45,176 nucleotides of DNA from Hylemonella sp. (GTDB lineage: Bacteria; Pseudomonadota; Gammaproteobacteria; Burkholderiales; Burkholderiaceae_C). Under the pieces are notes generated by a model. That model had not been told where the DNA came from and did no database searches. It saw only the letters and a list, made by a program, of their open reading frames with translations. Position 1 is the stretch's first letter; each line of letters opens with the position of its first letter. The stretch covers positions 1-45,176 of the forward strand of contig JAUXVI010000027.1 in assembly GCA_030680575.1 (NCBI GenBank), written 5' to 3'. Below, in pieces: positions 25,564 to 33,527 of the stretch. The translations under genes and the position numbers were made by a program.

Positions 25564-28341
25564 GTGCCCTTAAGCTGGAACGAAATCAAATCCCGTGCCC
25601 TCAACTTCAGCCGCACCTGGGCTGATGCGGCCAATGAAGACAGCGAAGCCAAACCGTTCTGGATCGCCTTCTTCGAAATCTTCGGCATCACCGACAAACG
25701 CGTTGCCACCTTCGAGCTCAACGTCAAGAAACACGGTGGTGGCCAAGGCTTTGTCGATCTGTTCTGGCCTGGCATGCTGCTGGTGGAACAGAAATCACGC
25801 GGCAAGAACCTGGACGCCGCCTTCAACCAGGCGCTGGGTTATTTCCCCGGCATAAATGAGCGCGACCTGCCGCAGATCATCATCGTCTGCGACTTTGCCC
25901 ACTTTCGCGTGCACAAGCTTGCCACCGGCGAAACGTATGAGTTTGCGCTGAAAGACCTGCACAAGCACATCCGCCTGTTCGGCTTCATCGCCGGCTACAA
26001 GGCGCAGGAAATCAAGGCACAAGACCCCGTCAACATCAAGGCCGCCGAGCGCATGGGCCGCCTGCACGATGCGCTCAAGGCCAGCGGCTTTGACGGCCAC
26101 CCGCTGGAAGTGCTGCTGGTGCGTGTGCTGTTCTGCCTGTTTGCCGACGACACCGGCATCTTCCAGCCCGCCCAGTCCTTCCGCAGCTTCATCGAAGAAC
26201 GCACCGCCACCGATGGTTCAGACCTCGGCTCCCGCCTGGCACAGCTGTTCCAGGTGCTCAACACCCCGGCAGGCAAACGCAGCCAGGCGCTGGACGAGCA
26301 ACTGGCCAACTTCCCCTACATCAACGGCAAGCTGTTCGAAGAAGCCTTGCCTCTGGCCGACTTCACCGCCGCCATGCGCGAGGCCTTGCTGGATGCGTGT
26401 GCGCTCGACTGGTCTGCCATCAGTCCGGCCATCTTCGGCAGCCTGTTCCAGAGCATCATGGACGAGAAGGCGCGCCGCAATCTGGGCGCGCACTACACCA
26501 GTGAGGAAAACATCCTCAAGCTCATCCAGCCGCTGTTTCTGGACGAGCTGCGCGCCGAGTTCAACAAGGTCAAGGGCAACCGCAACCGGCTGTTTGAATT
26601 CCACAAGAAGCTGCGCCTGCTGAAGTTTTTCGACCCGGCCTGCGGCTGCGGCAATTTCCTCGTCATCAGCTACCGTGAGCTGCGCGAGCTGGAGCTGGAA
26701 GTGCTGCGCGCCAGCCACCAGCTCAGCGGCATGGCCGGCCAGCAGAGTGTGGACGTGCACAGTCTGATCGGCGTCGACGTGGACCAGTTCTACGGCATCG
26801 AGATCGAAGAGTTCCCGGCCCAGATCGCCCAGGTGGCGCTCTGGCTGATGGACCACCAGATGAACCTGCGCGTGAGCGAGGAGTTCGGCCTCTATTTCGC
26901 CCGCATTCCTTTGAAGAGCACGCCGCACATCGTGCACGGCAATGCGCTGCGGCTGGACTGGAACGAGGTCTTGCCGGCGGAGCTTTGCAGTTATGTGCTG
27001 GGGAATCCGCCGTTTGTTGGGGCGATGGTGATGAGCGACGCTCAGCGCGAGGATGTTGCCTTGGTCTTTGCTGACTTGAAAGGGTATGGCGTACTTGACT
27101 TCGTGAGTTGTTGGTATTGGAAAGCTGCCAAGTACATGGCTGACTATGCAGTCCGGACTGCATTTGTCTCGACCAATTCGATTACCCAGGGTGAGCAGGT
27201 GGGGCTTTTATGGGGGCCCTTGACCCAGAGATTCGGGCTGCGTATTGCGTTTGCCCATCAGACCTTCCGCTGGAGTAATGAAGCCAGAGGGATGGCTGCG
27301 GTGCATTGCGTGATCATCGGATTCGCAAAGAATTTCAGAGAGTCAGCTAGGCTTTTTGAATATGACGACGTTGCTGCTGAACCACATGAAGTCCAGGCTG
27401 CCAATATCAATTCGTATCTTCTCAACGCACCGGATGTCTATCTTGCTAATCGATCGGATCCGATATGCGCGATTCCCCCAATGAGGTGGGGGAGCATGCC
27501 ACGCGATGGCGGCCATCTGGTTCTATCGGCAGTTGAACGGCTCGATTTTCTTAAGTCGGAGCCATGGATGGAGCCATACATCAAGCCGTACATCGGTGCT
27601 GATGAGTTCTTGAAGGGAAGTGAACGCTACTGCTTGTGGTTACCTGGAGTCTCTCCTGCCGTACTTGCAAAGTCGCCGAAGACTCTCGCTCGACTCGCCG
27701 AGGTCAAGAGGTTTCGTGAGAGTAGCAAGGCTGCATCGACACAGAAGTTTGCAGCTACTCCAGGATTGTTTTGTCAGATCGCGCAACCGGAATCGGATTA
27801 CCTGATGGTTCCTCTGCATACATCTGAGGGGCGCAATTACATTCCGATTGGCTATATGCCATCGACGGCGATCGCTTCGAATGCGTGTGGCTTGGTTCCC
27901 GATGCCGGTCTTTTCCACTTTGGGGTTATACAGGCGGCCATGCATATGGCTTGGGTGCGAATCACCTGTGGCCGATTGGAGAGCCGTTTTCGCTACTCCA
28001 AGGACATCGTCTACAACAACTACCCCTGGCCCGAAGTGCTGACAGACATCCAACGCCAAGCCATTGAAACCGCCGCCCAAGCCGTGCTCGACGCCCGCGC
28101 CCAGTTCCCAGGCTCCTCGCTGGCCGACCTCTACGACCCGCTGACCATGCCGCCCGCGCTGCTGAAAGCGCACCAGAATCTCGACGCCGCCGTGGACAAG
28201 GCCTACGAGGCCAGCGGCGGCAAGAAGAGCTACAAGAGCGACGCCGAGCGCGTGGCCTTTTTGTTCGAGCTGTACCAGAAATACACCAGCCTGTTGCCGG
28301 TGGCGCCAGTCAAGAAGGGGCGCAAGACCAAAGCCGCGTGA
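25564..28341 (+). CDS. MmeI-like type IIL restriction-modification enzyme
   Basis: A 925-residue single-chain restriction and DNA-adenine methylation enzyme, close in plan and length to MmeI. The N-terminal nuclease shows a PD-ExK site (Asp65 in FVDLFWPG, Glu75 and Lys77 in LLVEQKS). A helical linker (about 150-340) leads to the methyltransferase with motif I FDPACGCGNF (356-364) and motif IV NPPF (481-484). The target recognition domain should cover about 590-800, and the C-terminus has a YSKDIVYNNYPWPE segment common in these enzymes. The start is a GTG at 25564. Bases from about 26980 to 28000 are far poorer in GC than the rest, as if that part came from another source. It methylates one strand of an asymmetric site and cuts unmodified DNA; specificity is unknown. 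Confidence 0.88.
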   Translation: MPLSWNEIKSRALNFSRTWADAANEDSEAKPFWIAFFEIFGITDKRVATFELNVKKHGGGQGFVDLFWPGMLLVEQKSRGKNLDAAFNQALGYFPGINERDLPQIIIVCDFAHFRVHKLATGETYEFALKDLHKHIRLFGFIAGYKAQEIKAQDPVNIKAAERMGRLHDALKASGFDGHPLEVLLVRVLFCLFADDTGIFQPAQSFRSFIEERTATDGSDLGSRLAQLFQVLNTPAGKRSQALDEQLANFPYINGKLFEEALPLADFTAAMREALLDACALDWSAISPAIFGSLFQSIMDEKARRNLGAHYTSEENILKLIQPLFLDELRAEFNKVKGNRNRLFEFHKKLRLLKFFDPACGCGNFLVISYRELRELELEVLRASHQLSGMAGQQSVDVHSLIGVDVDQFYGIEIEEFPAQIAQVALWLMDHQMNLRVSEEFGLYFARIPLKSTPHIVHGNALRLDWNEVLPAELCSYVLGNPPFVGAMVMSDAQREDVALVFADLKGYGVLDFVSCWYWKAAKYMADYAVRTAFVSTNSITQGEQVGLLWGPLTQRFGLRIAFAHQTFRWSNEARGMAAVHCVIIGFAKNFRESARLFEYDDVAAEPHEVQAANINSYLLNAPDVYLANRSDPICAIPPMRWGSMPRDGGHLVLSAVERLDFLKSEPWMEPYIKPYIGADEFLKGSERYCLWLPGVSPAVLAKSPKTLARLAEVKRFRESSKAASTQKFAATPGLFCQIAQPESDYLMVPLHTSEGRNYIPIGYMPSTAIASNACGLVPDAGLFHFGVIQAAMHMAWVRITCGRLESRFRYSKDIVYNNYPWPEVLTDIQRQAIETAAQAVLDARAQFPGSSLADLYDPLTMPPALLKAHQNLDAAVDKAYEASGGKKSYKSDAERVAFLFELYQKYTSLLPVAPVKKGRKTKAA

Positions 28342-28368
28342 GGGGACTTTCAAGGGAGTGACAACAAC

Positions 28369-30231
28369 ATGGCCATTTTTCCGCAAGGCCTGACGAACAT
28401 TGACAAGCGCTGCGACAACGCCGGAGAGCGTGCCGTGCTGCACCAGCTCAAGCGCTGCCTGTCGGACGACTACATGGTCTGGCACAACGTGCCGATCGGT
28501 CCCAAGGCCCGGCAGCCGGACTTTGTCATCCTCAGCCCACGGCGTGGCCTGTTGATCCTGGAGGTGAAGCACTGGGCTCTGGGCACTTTGCGCTCGTTCA
28601 GCCCCGACCGGGTGGAGCTGCAGACCGAGCGCGGGCTGGTGATGGAAGCACACCCCAATGCACAAGCGCGGGGCTATGCCTTCGAGCTGAACGGTGTGCT
28701 GGAGTCAGACCCCGCCTTGTTGCAAGATGAAGACCCGTTCCGGGGCAAGTCGCGTGTGCCCTATGGCTGGGGCTCGATTTTGTCCAACATCCGGCGCAAG
28801 CAGGTGGAAGGCTTGGACTTCGAGGCGGTGTTCCCGGCGTCCAAGACCTTGCTGCGTGACGACCTGGGTGACGACGTGGACCCCTACGAGTTCGAGAAGC
28901 GTTTGTGGGGCATGTACGCCGGTTGGACGCCCCAGGCATTGACCCTGCCGCAGCGCGACCGCGTGCGCTGGCATCTGTTTCCGGAAATCCGGGTGCAGCA
29001 GGCGTCGCTGCTGGAGGAGGGGGAAGCATCGCCTGCCTTGGCGCTCCCGGATCTGATGCAGGTGATGGACCTGCAGCAGGAGCAGATTGCCCGCACGATG
29101 GGCGAAGGCCACCGTGTCATTCACGGCTCGGCCGGGTCGGGCAAGACCATGATTCTGGTTTTTCGGGTGCAGCAGTTGGCCGCCGCAGCCCGGCCCGAGC
29201 AGCCGATTCTGGTGCTGTGCTTCAACCGCACCTTGTCGCAGCGCATCGCCAGCATCTTGCGCCAGCGCGGCGTGGATGAAAACCTGGTGGTGGTGCGAAC
29301 CTTCCATGGCTGGTGCCAGGACATGGTGCGGGCCTATCAGCTCGACGTGCCCCGGCATCTGGAGGGCGATGCCTATTGGCAGGCGCTGGTGGCGTCCGTC
29401 AATCGCGCGGTGGAGACGGGGCTGGTACCGGGTGGGCAGTACATGGCCTTGATGATTGACGAAGCGCATGACTTTGAAGACACTTGGCTACAGATGGCGG
29501 CGCGCATGGTGAACCCGGCCACCCATTCATTGCTGGTGCTGTATGACGACGCGCAGTCGATCTACCAGAAGCACCGGCGCAAGTTCAACTTTGCCAGCGT
29601 GGGGATTCAGGCGCAGGGGCGCACCAGCATCTTGAAGTTGAACTACCGCAACACCGCCGAGGTGCTGGCCTTGGCCATGCACTGTGCCGACAGCCTGCTG
29701 GCCGACAAGCCGGAGACCGACGACGCCATGCAGACCGTGCGGCCTGCTTCCGCAGGCCGCCGCGGCCCCATGCCTTTGCTGCTGGAGACCCGCAATGCGC
29801 AGGAAGAGGCGGAGTTGATCGCCGCGCGCATAGTCAAGGCGGCGGCAGAGGGGCGGCCCTTGAATGACATGGCTGTGTTGTTTCGTACCCGCGGGCCGAT
29901 GGACGGCGTGGCGAAGGCCCTCAAACGCAAGGGCATCGCGGTTCAGGCCATGCAGACACATGGCGCGACGGCGTTCGACTGGGCTGCGCCCAGCGTCAAG
30001 CTCATCACCCTGCACAGCGCCAAGGGGCTTGAGTTTCCCTTGGTTTTCATCGCGGGCCTTGACACCATGCCGTTCATGAACGAGCCCATGGACGAAGAGG
30101 TGCGCCTGCTTTATGTGGGCATGACGCGCGCCACGCATGAGCTGGTGCTGTCGGCAGCCGGCACTTCCGCCATGGTGCAGCGGGTCAAGAACTCGCTGGA
30201 GGCGGTGGCGCATCAGTTTGCGCATAGCTAG
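28369..30231 (+). CDS. NERD-domain nuclease fused to a UvrD-like superfamily 1 helicase
   Basis: A 620-residue fusion. Residues about 18-115 are a NERD (nuclease-related) domain with Glu20, Asp51 (QPDFVIL) and Glu65-x-Lys67 (LLILEVKHW), the PD-ExK arrangement. Residues about 235-615 are an SF1 helicase: Walker A GSAGSGKT (253-260), Walker B MIDEAHDF (Asp364, Glu365), a LNYRNT motif, a TLHSAKGLEF motif and a C-terminal LLYVGMTRATHELVL motif. The gene begins 28 nt after the MmeI-like gene on the same strand, so the two are probably one operon. Its role may be DNA repair, or degradation or unwinding of foreign DNA alongside restriction. This pairing is not one I recognise from named defence systems. 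Confidence 0.88.
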   Translation: MAIFPQGLTNIDKRCDNAGERAVLHQLKRCLSDDYMVWHNVPIGPKARQPDFVILSPRRGLLILEVKHWALGTLRSFSPDRVELQTERGLVMEAHPNAQARGYAFELNGVLESDPALLQDEDPFRGKSRVPYGWGSILSNIRRKQVEGLDFEAVFPASKTLLRDDLGDDVDPYEFEKRLWGMYAGWTPQALTLPQRDRVRWHLFPEIRVQQASLLEEGEASPALALPDLMQVMDLQQEQIARTMGEGHRVIHGSAGSGKTMILVFRVQQLAAAARPEQPILVLCFNRTLSQRIASILRQRGVDENLVVVRTFHGWCQDMVRAYQLDVPRHLEGDAYWQALVASVNRAVETGLVPGGQYMALMIDEAHDFEDTWLQMAARMVNPATHSLLVLYDDAQSIYQKHRRKFNFASVGIQAQGRTSILKLNYRNTAEVLALAMHCADSLLADKPETDDAMQTVRPASAGRRGPMPLLLETRNAQEEAELIAARIVKAAAEGRPLNDMAVLFRTRGPMDGVAKALKRKGIAVQAMQTHGATAFDWAAPSVKLITLHSAKGLEFPLVFIAGLDTMPFMNEPMDEEVRLLYVGMTRATHELVLSAAGTSAMVQRVKNSLEAVAHQFAHS

Positions 30232-30312
30232 AACTGCAAACACATCGAGCAGCAGCCTTTTGCCTGCGGATTTGCTCTTGATGTCACAAGCTGTGATTTC
30301 AAGTTTTGAGTT

Positions 30313-30333
30313 AAAGTAAGGATTCCTTACTTT
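30313..30333. promoter_or_regulatory. Inverted repeat upstream of the AbrB/PIN pair, likely operator
   Basis: Perfect 9-bp arms AAAGTAAGG (30313-30321) / CCTTACTTT (30325-30333) with a 3-nt spacer, ending 12 nt before the antitoxin ATG. AbrB-type antitoxins commonly autorepress through such palindromes. No clear ribosome binding site lies between it and the start codon. Confidence 0.65.
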
Positions 30334-30345
30334 TCTTCATTCACC

Positions 30346-30690
30346 ATGCTCGCCAAAATCACCTCCAAAAACCAGCTCACGCTGCCCAAGAGCGTGACGC
30401 AGGCCGTGGGCGCCACGGAGTACTTCGACGTGGAAGCCCGCGCCGGGCAGATCATCCTGACGCCGGTGCGCATCCAGCGTGGTGACGCGGTGCGCGCCAA
30501 GCTGGCCGAGCTGGACCTGACGCCGGCCGATGTGGCCGATGCCGTGGCCTGGGCCCGTTCCGCTGCCGCCGCACCACGGCTGGCGGCTGAGCTTGCGCCG
30601 GCCTATGGCGCGGCAGCCGGCAAGGCCAAGCCGGCGGCACGCAAGAAAACGCCAACCAAGAAACCCACGGCCAAGAAGCCCAAGGCATGA
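30346..30690 (+). CDS. AbrB/MazE-type antitoxin with a lysine-rich tail
   Basis: A 114-residue protein. Residues 1-48 form an AbrB-type swapped-hairpin DNA-binding domain (MLAKITSKNQLTLPKSVTQAVGA). A helical middle (50-75) probably binds the toxin. Residues 88-114 form a tail of Lys, Ala, Pro and Thr like a histone H1 tail, which is longer and more basic than in usual antitoxins. The stop overlaps the PIN gene start by 4 nt (ATGA), the classic toxin-antitoxin coupling. It should neutralise the PIN toxin and repress the pair through the palindrome upstream. Confidence 0.82.
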   Translation: MLAKITSKNQLTLPKSVTQAVGATEYFDVEARAGQIILTPVRIQRGDAVRAKLAELDLTPADVADAVAWARSAAAAPRLAAELAPAYGAAAGKAKPAARKKTPTKKPTAKKPKA

Positions 30691-31121
30691 GCATCGCCAT
30701 GCGCTTGGTGCTCGACACCAACGTGGTGTTGTCAGCCTTGGTATTTGGCGGTGGCGCGGCGGCGCGCCTGCGCCAGGGCTGGCAGCAAGGCGCCTGTGTG
30801 CCGTTGATCAGCACCGCCACCACGCAGGAGCTGGTGCGCGTGCTGGGCTACCCCAAGTTTCGTCTCTCCGCGCTGGAGCAGGAGGAACTGCTGGCTGACT
30901 ACCTGCCCTATGCCAAGGCGGTGCGCATTCCCCAGCCGCCACCGGCCGTGCCCAAGTGCCGCGACGCGTTTGATGTGCCGTTCCTGCACTTGGCGGTGGC
31001 GGGCAAGGCGCGGGTGCTGGTGTCGGGCGACAAGGATCTGCTCGCCCTGGCCGGGCGCTTGGCCTGCCCCATCGTGACGCTGGAGGCTTTTGTGCGGGAC
31101 CACCTGCCCGAGCAGGGCTGA
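30687..31121 (+). CDS. PIN-domain toxin (putative endoribonuclease)
   Basis: A 144-residue PIN-domain protein of the kind annotated as toxin of a PIN-family toxin-antitoxin system. The acidic active site is visible as MRLVLDTNVVLSAL (first Asp), a glutamate in ATTQELVRVL, and the late acidic residues in CRDAFDVPFLHLAVAG and VSGDKDLLAL. It should cleave RNA when free of its antitoxin. It overlaps the AbrB-type gene by 4 nt and is followed by a repeat copy ending in T residues. Confidence 0.85.
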   Translation: MSIAMRLVLDTNVVLSALVFGGGAAARLRQGWQQGACVPLISTATTQELVRVLGYPKFRLSALEQEELLADYLPYAKAVRIPQPPPAVPKCRDAFDVPFLHLAVAGKARVLVSGDKDLLALAGRLACPIVTLEAFVRDHLPEQG

Positions 31122-31125
31122 TGAT

Positions 31126-31184
31126 TGCTACTGTTTTGGTAGCTGATGGCGCTTAATCCGCGAGGGTTAGGTGCCTTTTTTATT
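31126..31184 (+). terminator. Intergenic hairpin repeat, copy D, acting as terminator
   Basis: TGCTAC start, GGTAGC pairing and a GGCGC...GGTGCC stem followed by TTTTTT (31175-31180 region). It begins 4 nt after the PIN toxin stop. The T run makes it a likely intrinsic terminator as well as a repeat copy. Confidence 0.65.
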
Positions 31185-31242
31185 GCTAACTTGGCTGACC
31201 TCAGCCAGCTGACCGTTCGGCTCCAATCTCCGCATCCAGCAC

Positions 31243-31301
31243 TTGTTTTTTCAGGCAAAAGCTTTTATATTCTGTATTCGCAAATCACGAATACAGAATA
31301 T
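31243..31301 (+). promoter_or_regulatory. Promoter and perfect 14-bp inverted-repeat operator of the HTH/nucleotidyltransferase pair
   Basis: The arms ATATTCTGTATTCG (31267-31280) and CGAATACAGAATAT (31288-31301) are exact reverse complements around a 7-nt spacer. A TTGTTT (31243-31248) and a TATATT (31266-31271) lie 17 nt apart, so the repeat covers the -10 box and the likely start of transcription near 31278. The right arm ends 2 nt before the ATG at 31304, leaving no ordinary ribosome binding site. This is the layout of a tight autorepression switch. Confidence 0.75.
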
Positions 31302-31303
31302 CA

Positions 31304-31996
31304 ATGCAGCTCAAACCGCAAGACTTCCTGGTGGCACTCAAGCTGGTCGCTTTGGGGGACCAGCGCTGGACGTACGCGCGCCTGGCGCATGAACTGGGCT
31401 TGAGTGCGTCAGAGGCACATGCTTGCGTCAAGCGGGGTTTGCAGGCCGGGCTGTTGCTGAAGAATGCTTATGACATGTCATTGGAGGCCGCTGCCCTGAC
31501 TGCCAGGGAGCCTGACGCGATTTACCGCACGCCTGCCAGGGTCAGGCGGGTGCGCAGGGCACTGCATCAAGAAGATGCGCCGGCCTTGAGTCCAGCAGCA
31601 GAAGTCTCTGACAATCCGGCCCGTGTTCACCCCCGTCAGTTGGCGGAGTTCGCCGTCCACGGCGCCAAATACGCCTTTGCTGCCGACAAGACGGAGATGA
31701 CCATAGGTGTGCCCACGAGCCACAGTGCGCCTGCGTTTGCCGGTGTGTTTGCGCCGGGCTCTGACGACTACGTCTGGCCGCATCCCAACGGCAAGGTTCG
31801 TGGCATTGGCGTGGAGCCCCTGCACCCAAGCGTGCCATATGCCGCCATGCAAGACGCGCGTTTGTACGAGCTGCTGGCGCTGTTCGACGCCTTGCGGGTG
31901 GGCCGGGCGCGTGAGAGAGGCATGGCCGCCAAGCGCTTGCTTGCACTCATTGATCCGACGCAGCCCGCACCGGGCAAGAAGGCCGCACATGGCTAA
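31304..31996 (+). CDS. Winged-HTH protein, likely antitoxin/repressor of an AbiE-like pair
   Basis: A 230-residue protein. Residues about 5-60 are a winged helix-turn-helix (VALKLVALGDQRWTYARLAHELGLSASEAHACVKRGL). Residues 60-105 are polar, and the C-terminal part (110-205) has a conserved-looking globular domain with RQLAEFAVHGAKYAFAA, YVWPHPNGKVRGI and EPLHPSVPYAA; I do not recognise it. The stop overlaps the next gene by 8 nt. Order (DNA-binding gene first, nucleotidyltransferase second) and the large operator upstream match AbiE-type type IV toxin-antitoxin pairs, in which the first protein represses the operon. The C-terminal domain might instead help control the enzyme. Confidence 0.75.
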   Translation: MQLKPQDFLVALKLVALGDQRWTYARLAHELGLSASEAHACVKRGLQAGLLLKNAYDMSLEAAALTAREPDAIYRTPARVRRVRRALHQEDAPALSPAAEVSDNPARVHPRQLAEFAVHGAKYAFAADKTEMTIGVPTSHSAPAFAGVFAPGSDDYVWPHPNGKVRGIGVEPLHPSVPYAAMQDARLYELLALFDALRVGRARERGMAAKRLLALIDPTQPAPGKKAAHG

Positions 31997-32669
31997 TCCC
32001 AACCTTGAGCTCTTGATGGCCATGGCGCAGGCCCTGGGGCCGCTGCGCGAGCGCGTGGTGTTTGTCGGTGGTTGCGCCACCGGCTTGCTGATCACGCAGC
32101 CGGCCGTGGCCGACATTCGCCCCACCGAGGACGTGGACGCCATCGTGGAGGTGGCCACCTTGGCGGGCTACCACGCATTGGCGCAGGAGTTGGCAGCGAG
32201 GGATTTTCGGCAGTCCATGGAGGACAACACGCCGCCGTTCCGTTGGCACTGGCGACGCATGCAGCTTGATCTGGTTCCGCTGGACGAAAAAGTGCTTGGT
32301 TTTGCCAACCCCTGGTACCGCCCTGGTTTCGATGAGGCGGTGACTACCGAGTTGACGCCCGGTCTGGTGCTGCGGCATCTGTCGGCCCCGTATTTTCTGG
32401 CGACCAAGTTCGAGGCTTTCAAGGGCCGTGGGCAGAACGATGTCTACCTGAGCCACGACTTGGAAGACATCATCACCGTGGTGGATGGACGTGCTGAGTT
32501 GCCGCAGGAGTTGGCCGCAGCGTCTGTAGATGTGCGGGGGTATGTGACGGGCCAAGTGCGCAATTTGCTGGACCATCCAGAACTTCAGAATGCGTTGCCG
32601 GGTCTCGTTGCGCAGCCACTGCGCGCTGGAGTGGTATTGCAGCGTTTGCGCGCCTGCATTGCCCGCTGA
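31989..32669 (+). CDS. Nucleotidyltransferase-fold protein, AbiEii-like toxin candidate
   Basis: A 226-residue protein with a DNA polymerase beta-type nucleotidyltransferase core: the GG motif at 27-28 (VVFVGGCATGLL), the paired aspartates Asp48 and Asp50 (RPTEDVDAIVEV), and a third aspartate, Asp94, in MQLDLVP. A helical C-terminal part with LATKFEAFKGRG follows, which is also usual in AbiEii-type proteins. I chose the ATG at 31989, which overlaps the HTH gene by 8 nt. It may add nucleotides to tRNA or protein as a toxin, held in check by its partner. It is shorter than typical AbiEii (about 300 residues). Confidence 0.78.
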   Translation: MANPNLELLMAMAQALGPLRERVVFVGGCATGLLITQPAVADIRPTEDVDAIVEVATLAGYHALAQELAARDFRQSMEDNTPPFRWHWRRMQLDLVPLDEKVLGFANPWYRPGFDEAVTTELTPGLVLRHLSAPYFLATKFEAFKGRGQNDVYLSHDLEDIITVVDGRAELPQELAAASVDVRGYVTGQVRNLLDHPELQNALPGLVAQPLRAGVVLQRLRACIAR

Positions 32670-32769
32670 AACAAAACGAAATAAACCGCGACCTCCCTGC
32701 AACCTTTGGACCCGGACCCAGCGGCACCATGACGGTCATGTTCAACAACGCCCCTACAAGGAGCCCGTC

Positions 32770-33240
32770 ATGAAACCCTGGATCAAACGTAGCCTGATCG
32801 CACTCACTTCCGCCACCGTTGTGCTCGGTGGTCTCACCGCCTGCGGTTCGCGCGGCGACCATGCCCGCGGCTGGAGCGACGAACGCGTCACTGAGATGCG
32901 TGGCAAGGCAGTCGAGAAGATCAGCGACAAACTGGAGCTCAACGCCGGACAGAAGGCCAAGCTGGGTGTGCTGGCCGACGAGATGGTGGCCTCGCGCAAG
33001 GCCATGCGCGGCAAGTCGGGTGACTTCCGCAACGACCTGCAGGCGCTGATCGCCGTTGACAAGTTCGACCGCACCAAGGCCCAGCAGATGCTCGACCAGA
33101 AGACCCAGGCCCTGCAGGGTTCCGGGCCGAAGGTCCTGGCCGCCTTCGGTGACTTCTACGACAGCCTCAACCCCGAGCAGCAGAAGCAGGTGCGTGAAAG
33201 GCTGGAGCGCCGCGGCCATGGCTGGTGGGGCCGTGGCTGA
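32770..33240 (+). CDS. Spy/CpxP-like periplasmic lipoprotein
   Basis: A 156-residue protein with a lipoprotein signal (LTAC, Cys25). The mature part is helical and contains two LTxxQ-like motifs (LELNAGQKAKL and LNPEQQKQV), the mark of the Spy/CpxP family. Such proteins are periplasmic chaperones or inhibitors of sensor kinases. It has an AAGGAG site and heads a run of four genes ending in a two-component system, which fits a CpxP-like feedback role on the kinase at 34226. Being lipid-anchored is less common for this family. Confidence 0.82.
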   Translation: MKPWIKRSLIALTSATVVLGGLTACGSRGDHARGWSDERVTEMRGKAVEKISDKLELNAGQKAKLGVLADEMVASRKAMRGKSGDFRNDLQALIAVDKFDRTKAQQMLDQKTQALQGSGPKVLAAFGDFYDSLNPEQQKQVRERLERRGHGWWGRG

Positions 33241-33523
33241 CGCGATTCACGCGATCGCCCGGCAGGGCCGCCCGCACACGGCGGCCTTGCTGGCCGACGC
33301 CGAGGACCCGCACGCCGAGCTGCTGGCCCTGTTCTGGGGGCCGCAGTTCGACCGCGAGCACGCGCTGGCCCTGTGGGCGCGGTTCTCCCAGCGCCAACCG
33401 ATGGAAGCCGTCCCACTGCTTCCAGAGTTGCTGTCGGTGGGCGAGCGCTTCGATGCTCTGGCGCGGACCGAGAAGGACCGGCTGCGCCGCTTGATCGTCC
33501 GCCACCGGGCTCTGTCAGAATGA
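33218..33523 (+). CDS. Small hypothetical protein between Spy-like and response-regulator genes
   Basis: A 101-residue soluble, helix-rich protein rich in Ala, Leu, Arg and acidic residues (HIS-containing stretch DPHAELLALFWGPQFDREHALALW). No family recognised. The ATG at 33218 overlaps the Spy-like gene by 23 nt; a GTG at 33233 with an 8-nt overlap is an alternative start. It ends 4 nt before the response regulator, so it is embedded in the operon and is probably real. Confidence 0.65.
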   Translation: MAGGAVADAIHAIARQGRPHTAALLADAEDPHAELLALFWGPQFDREHALALWARFSQRQPMEAVPLLPELLSVGERFDALARTEKDRLRRLIVRHRALSE

Positions 33524-33527
33524 ACCG

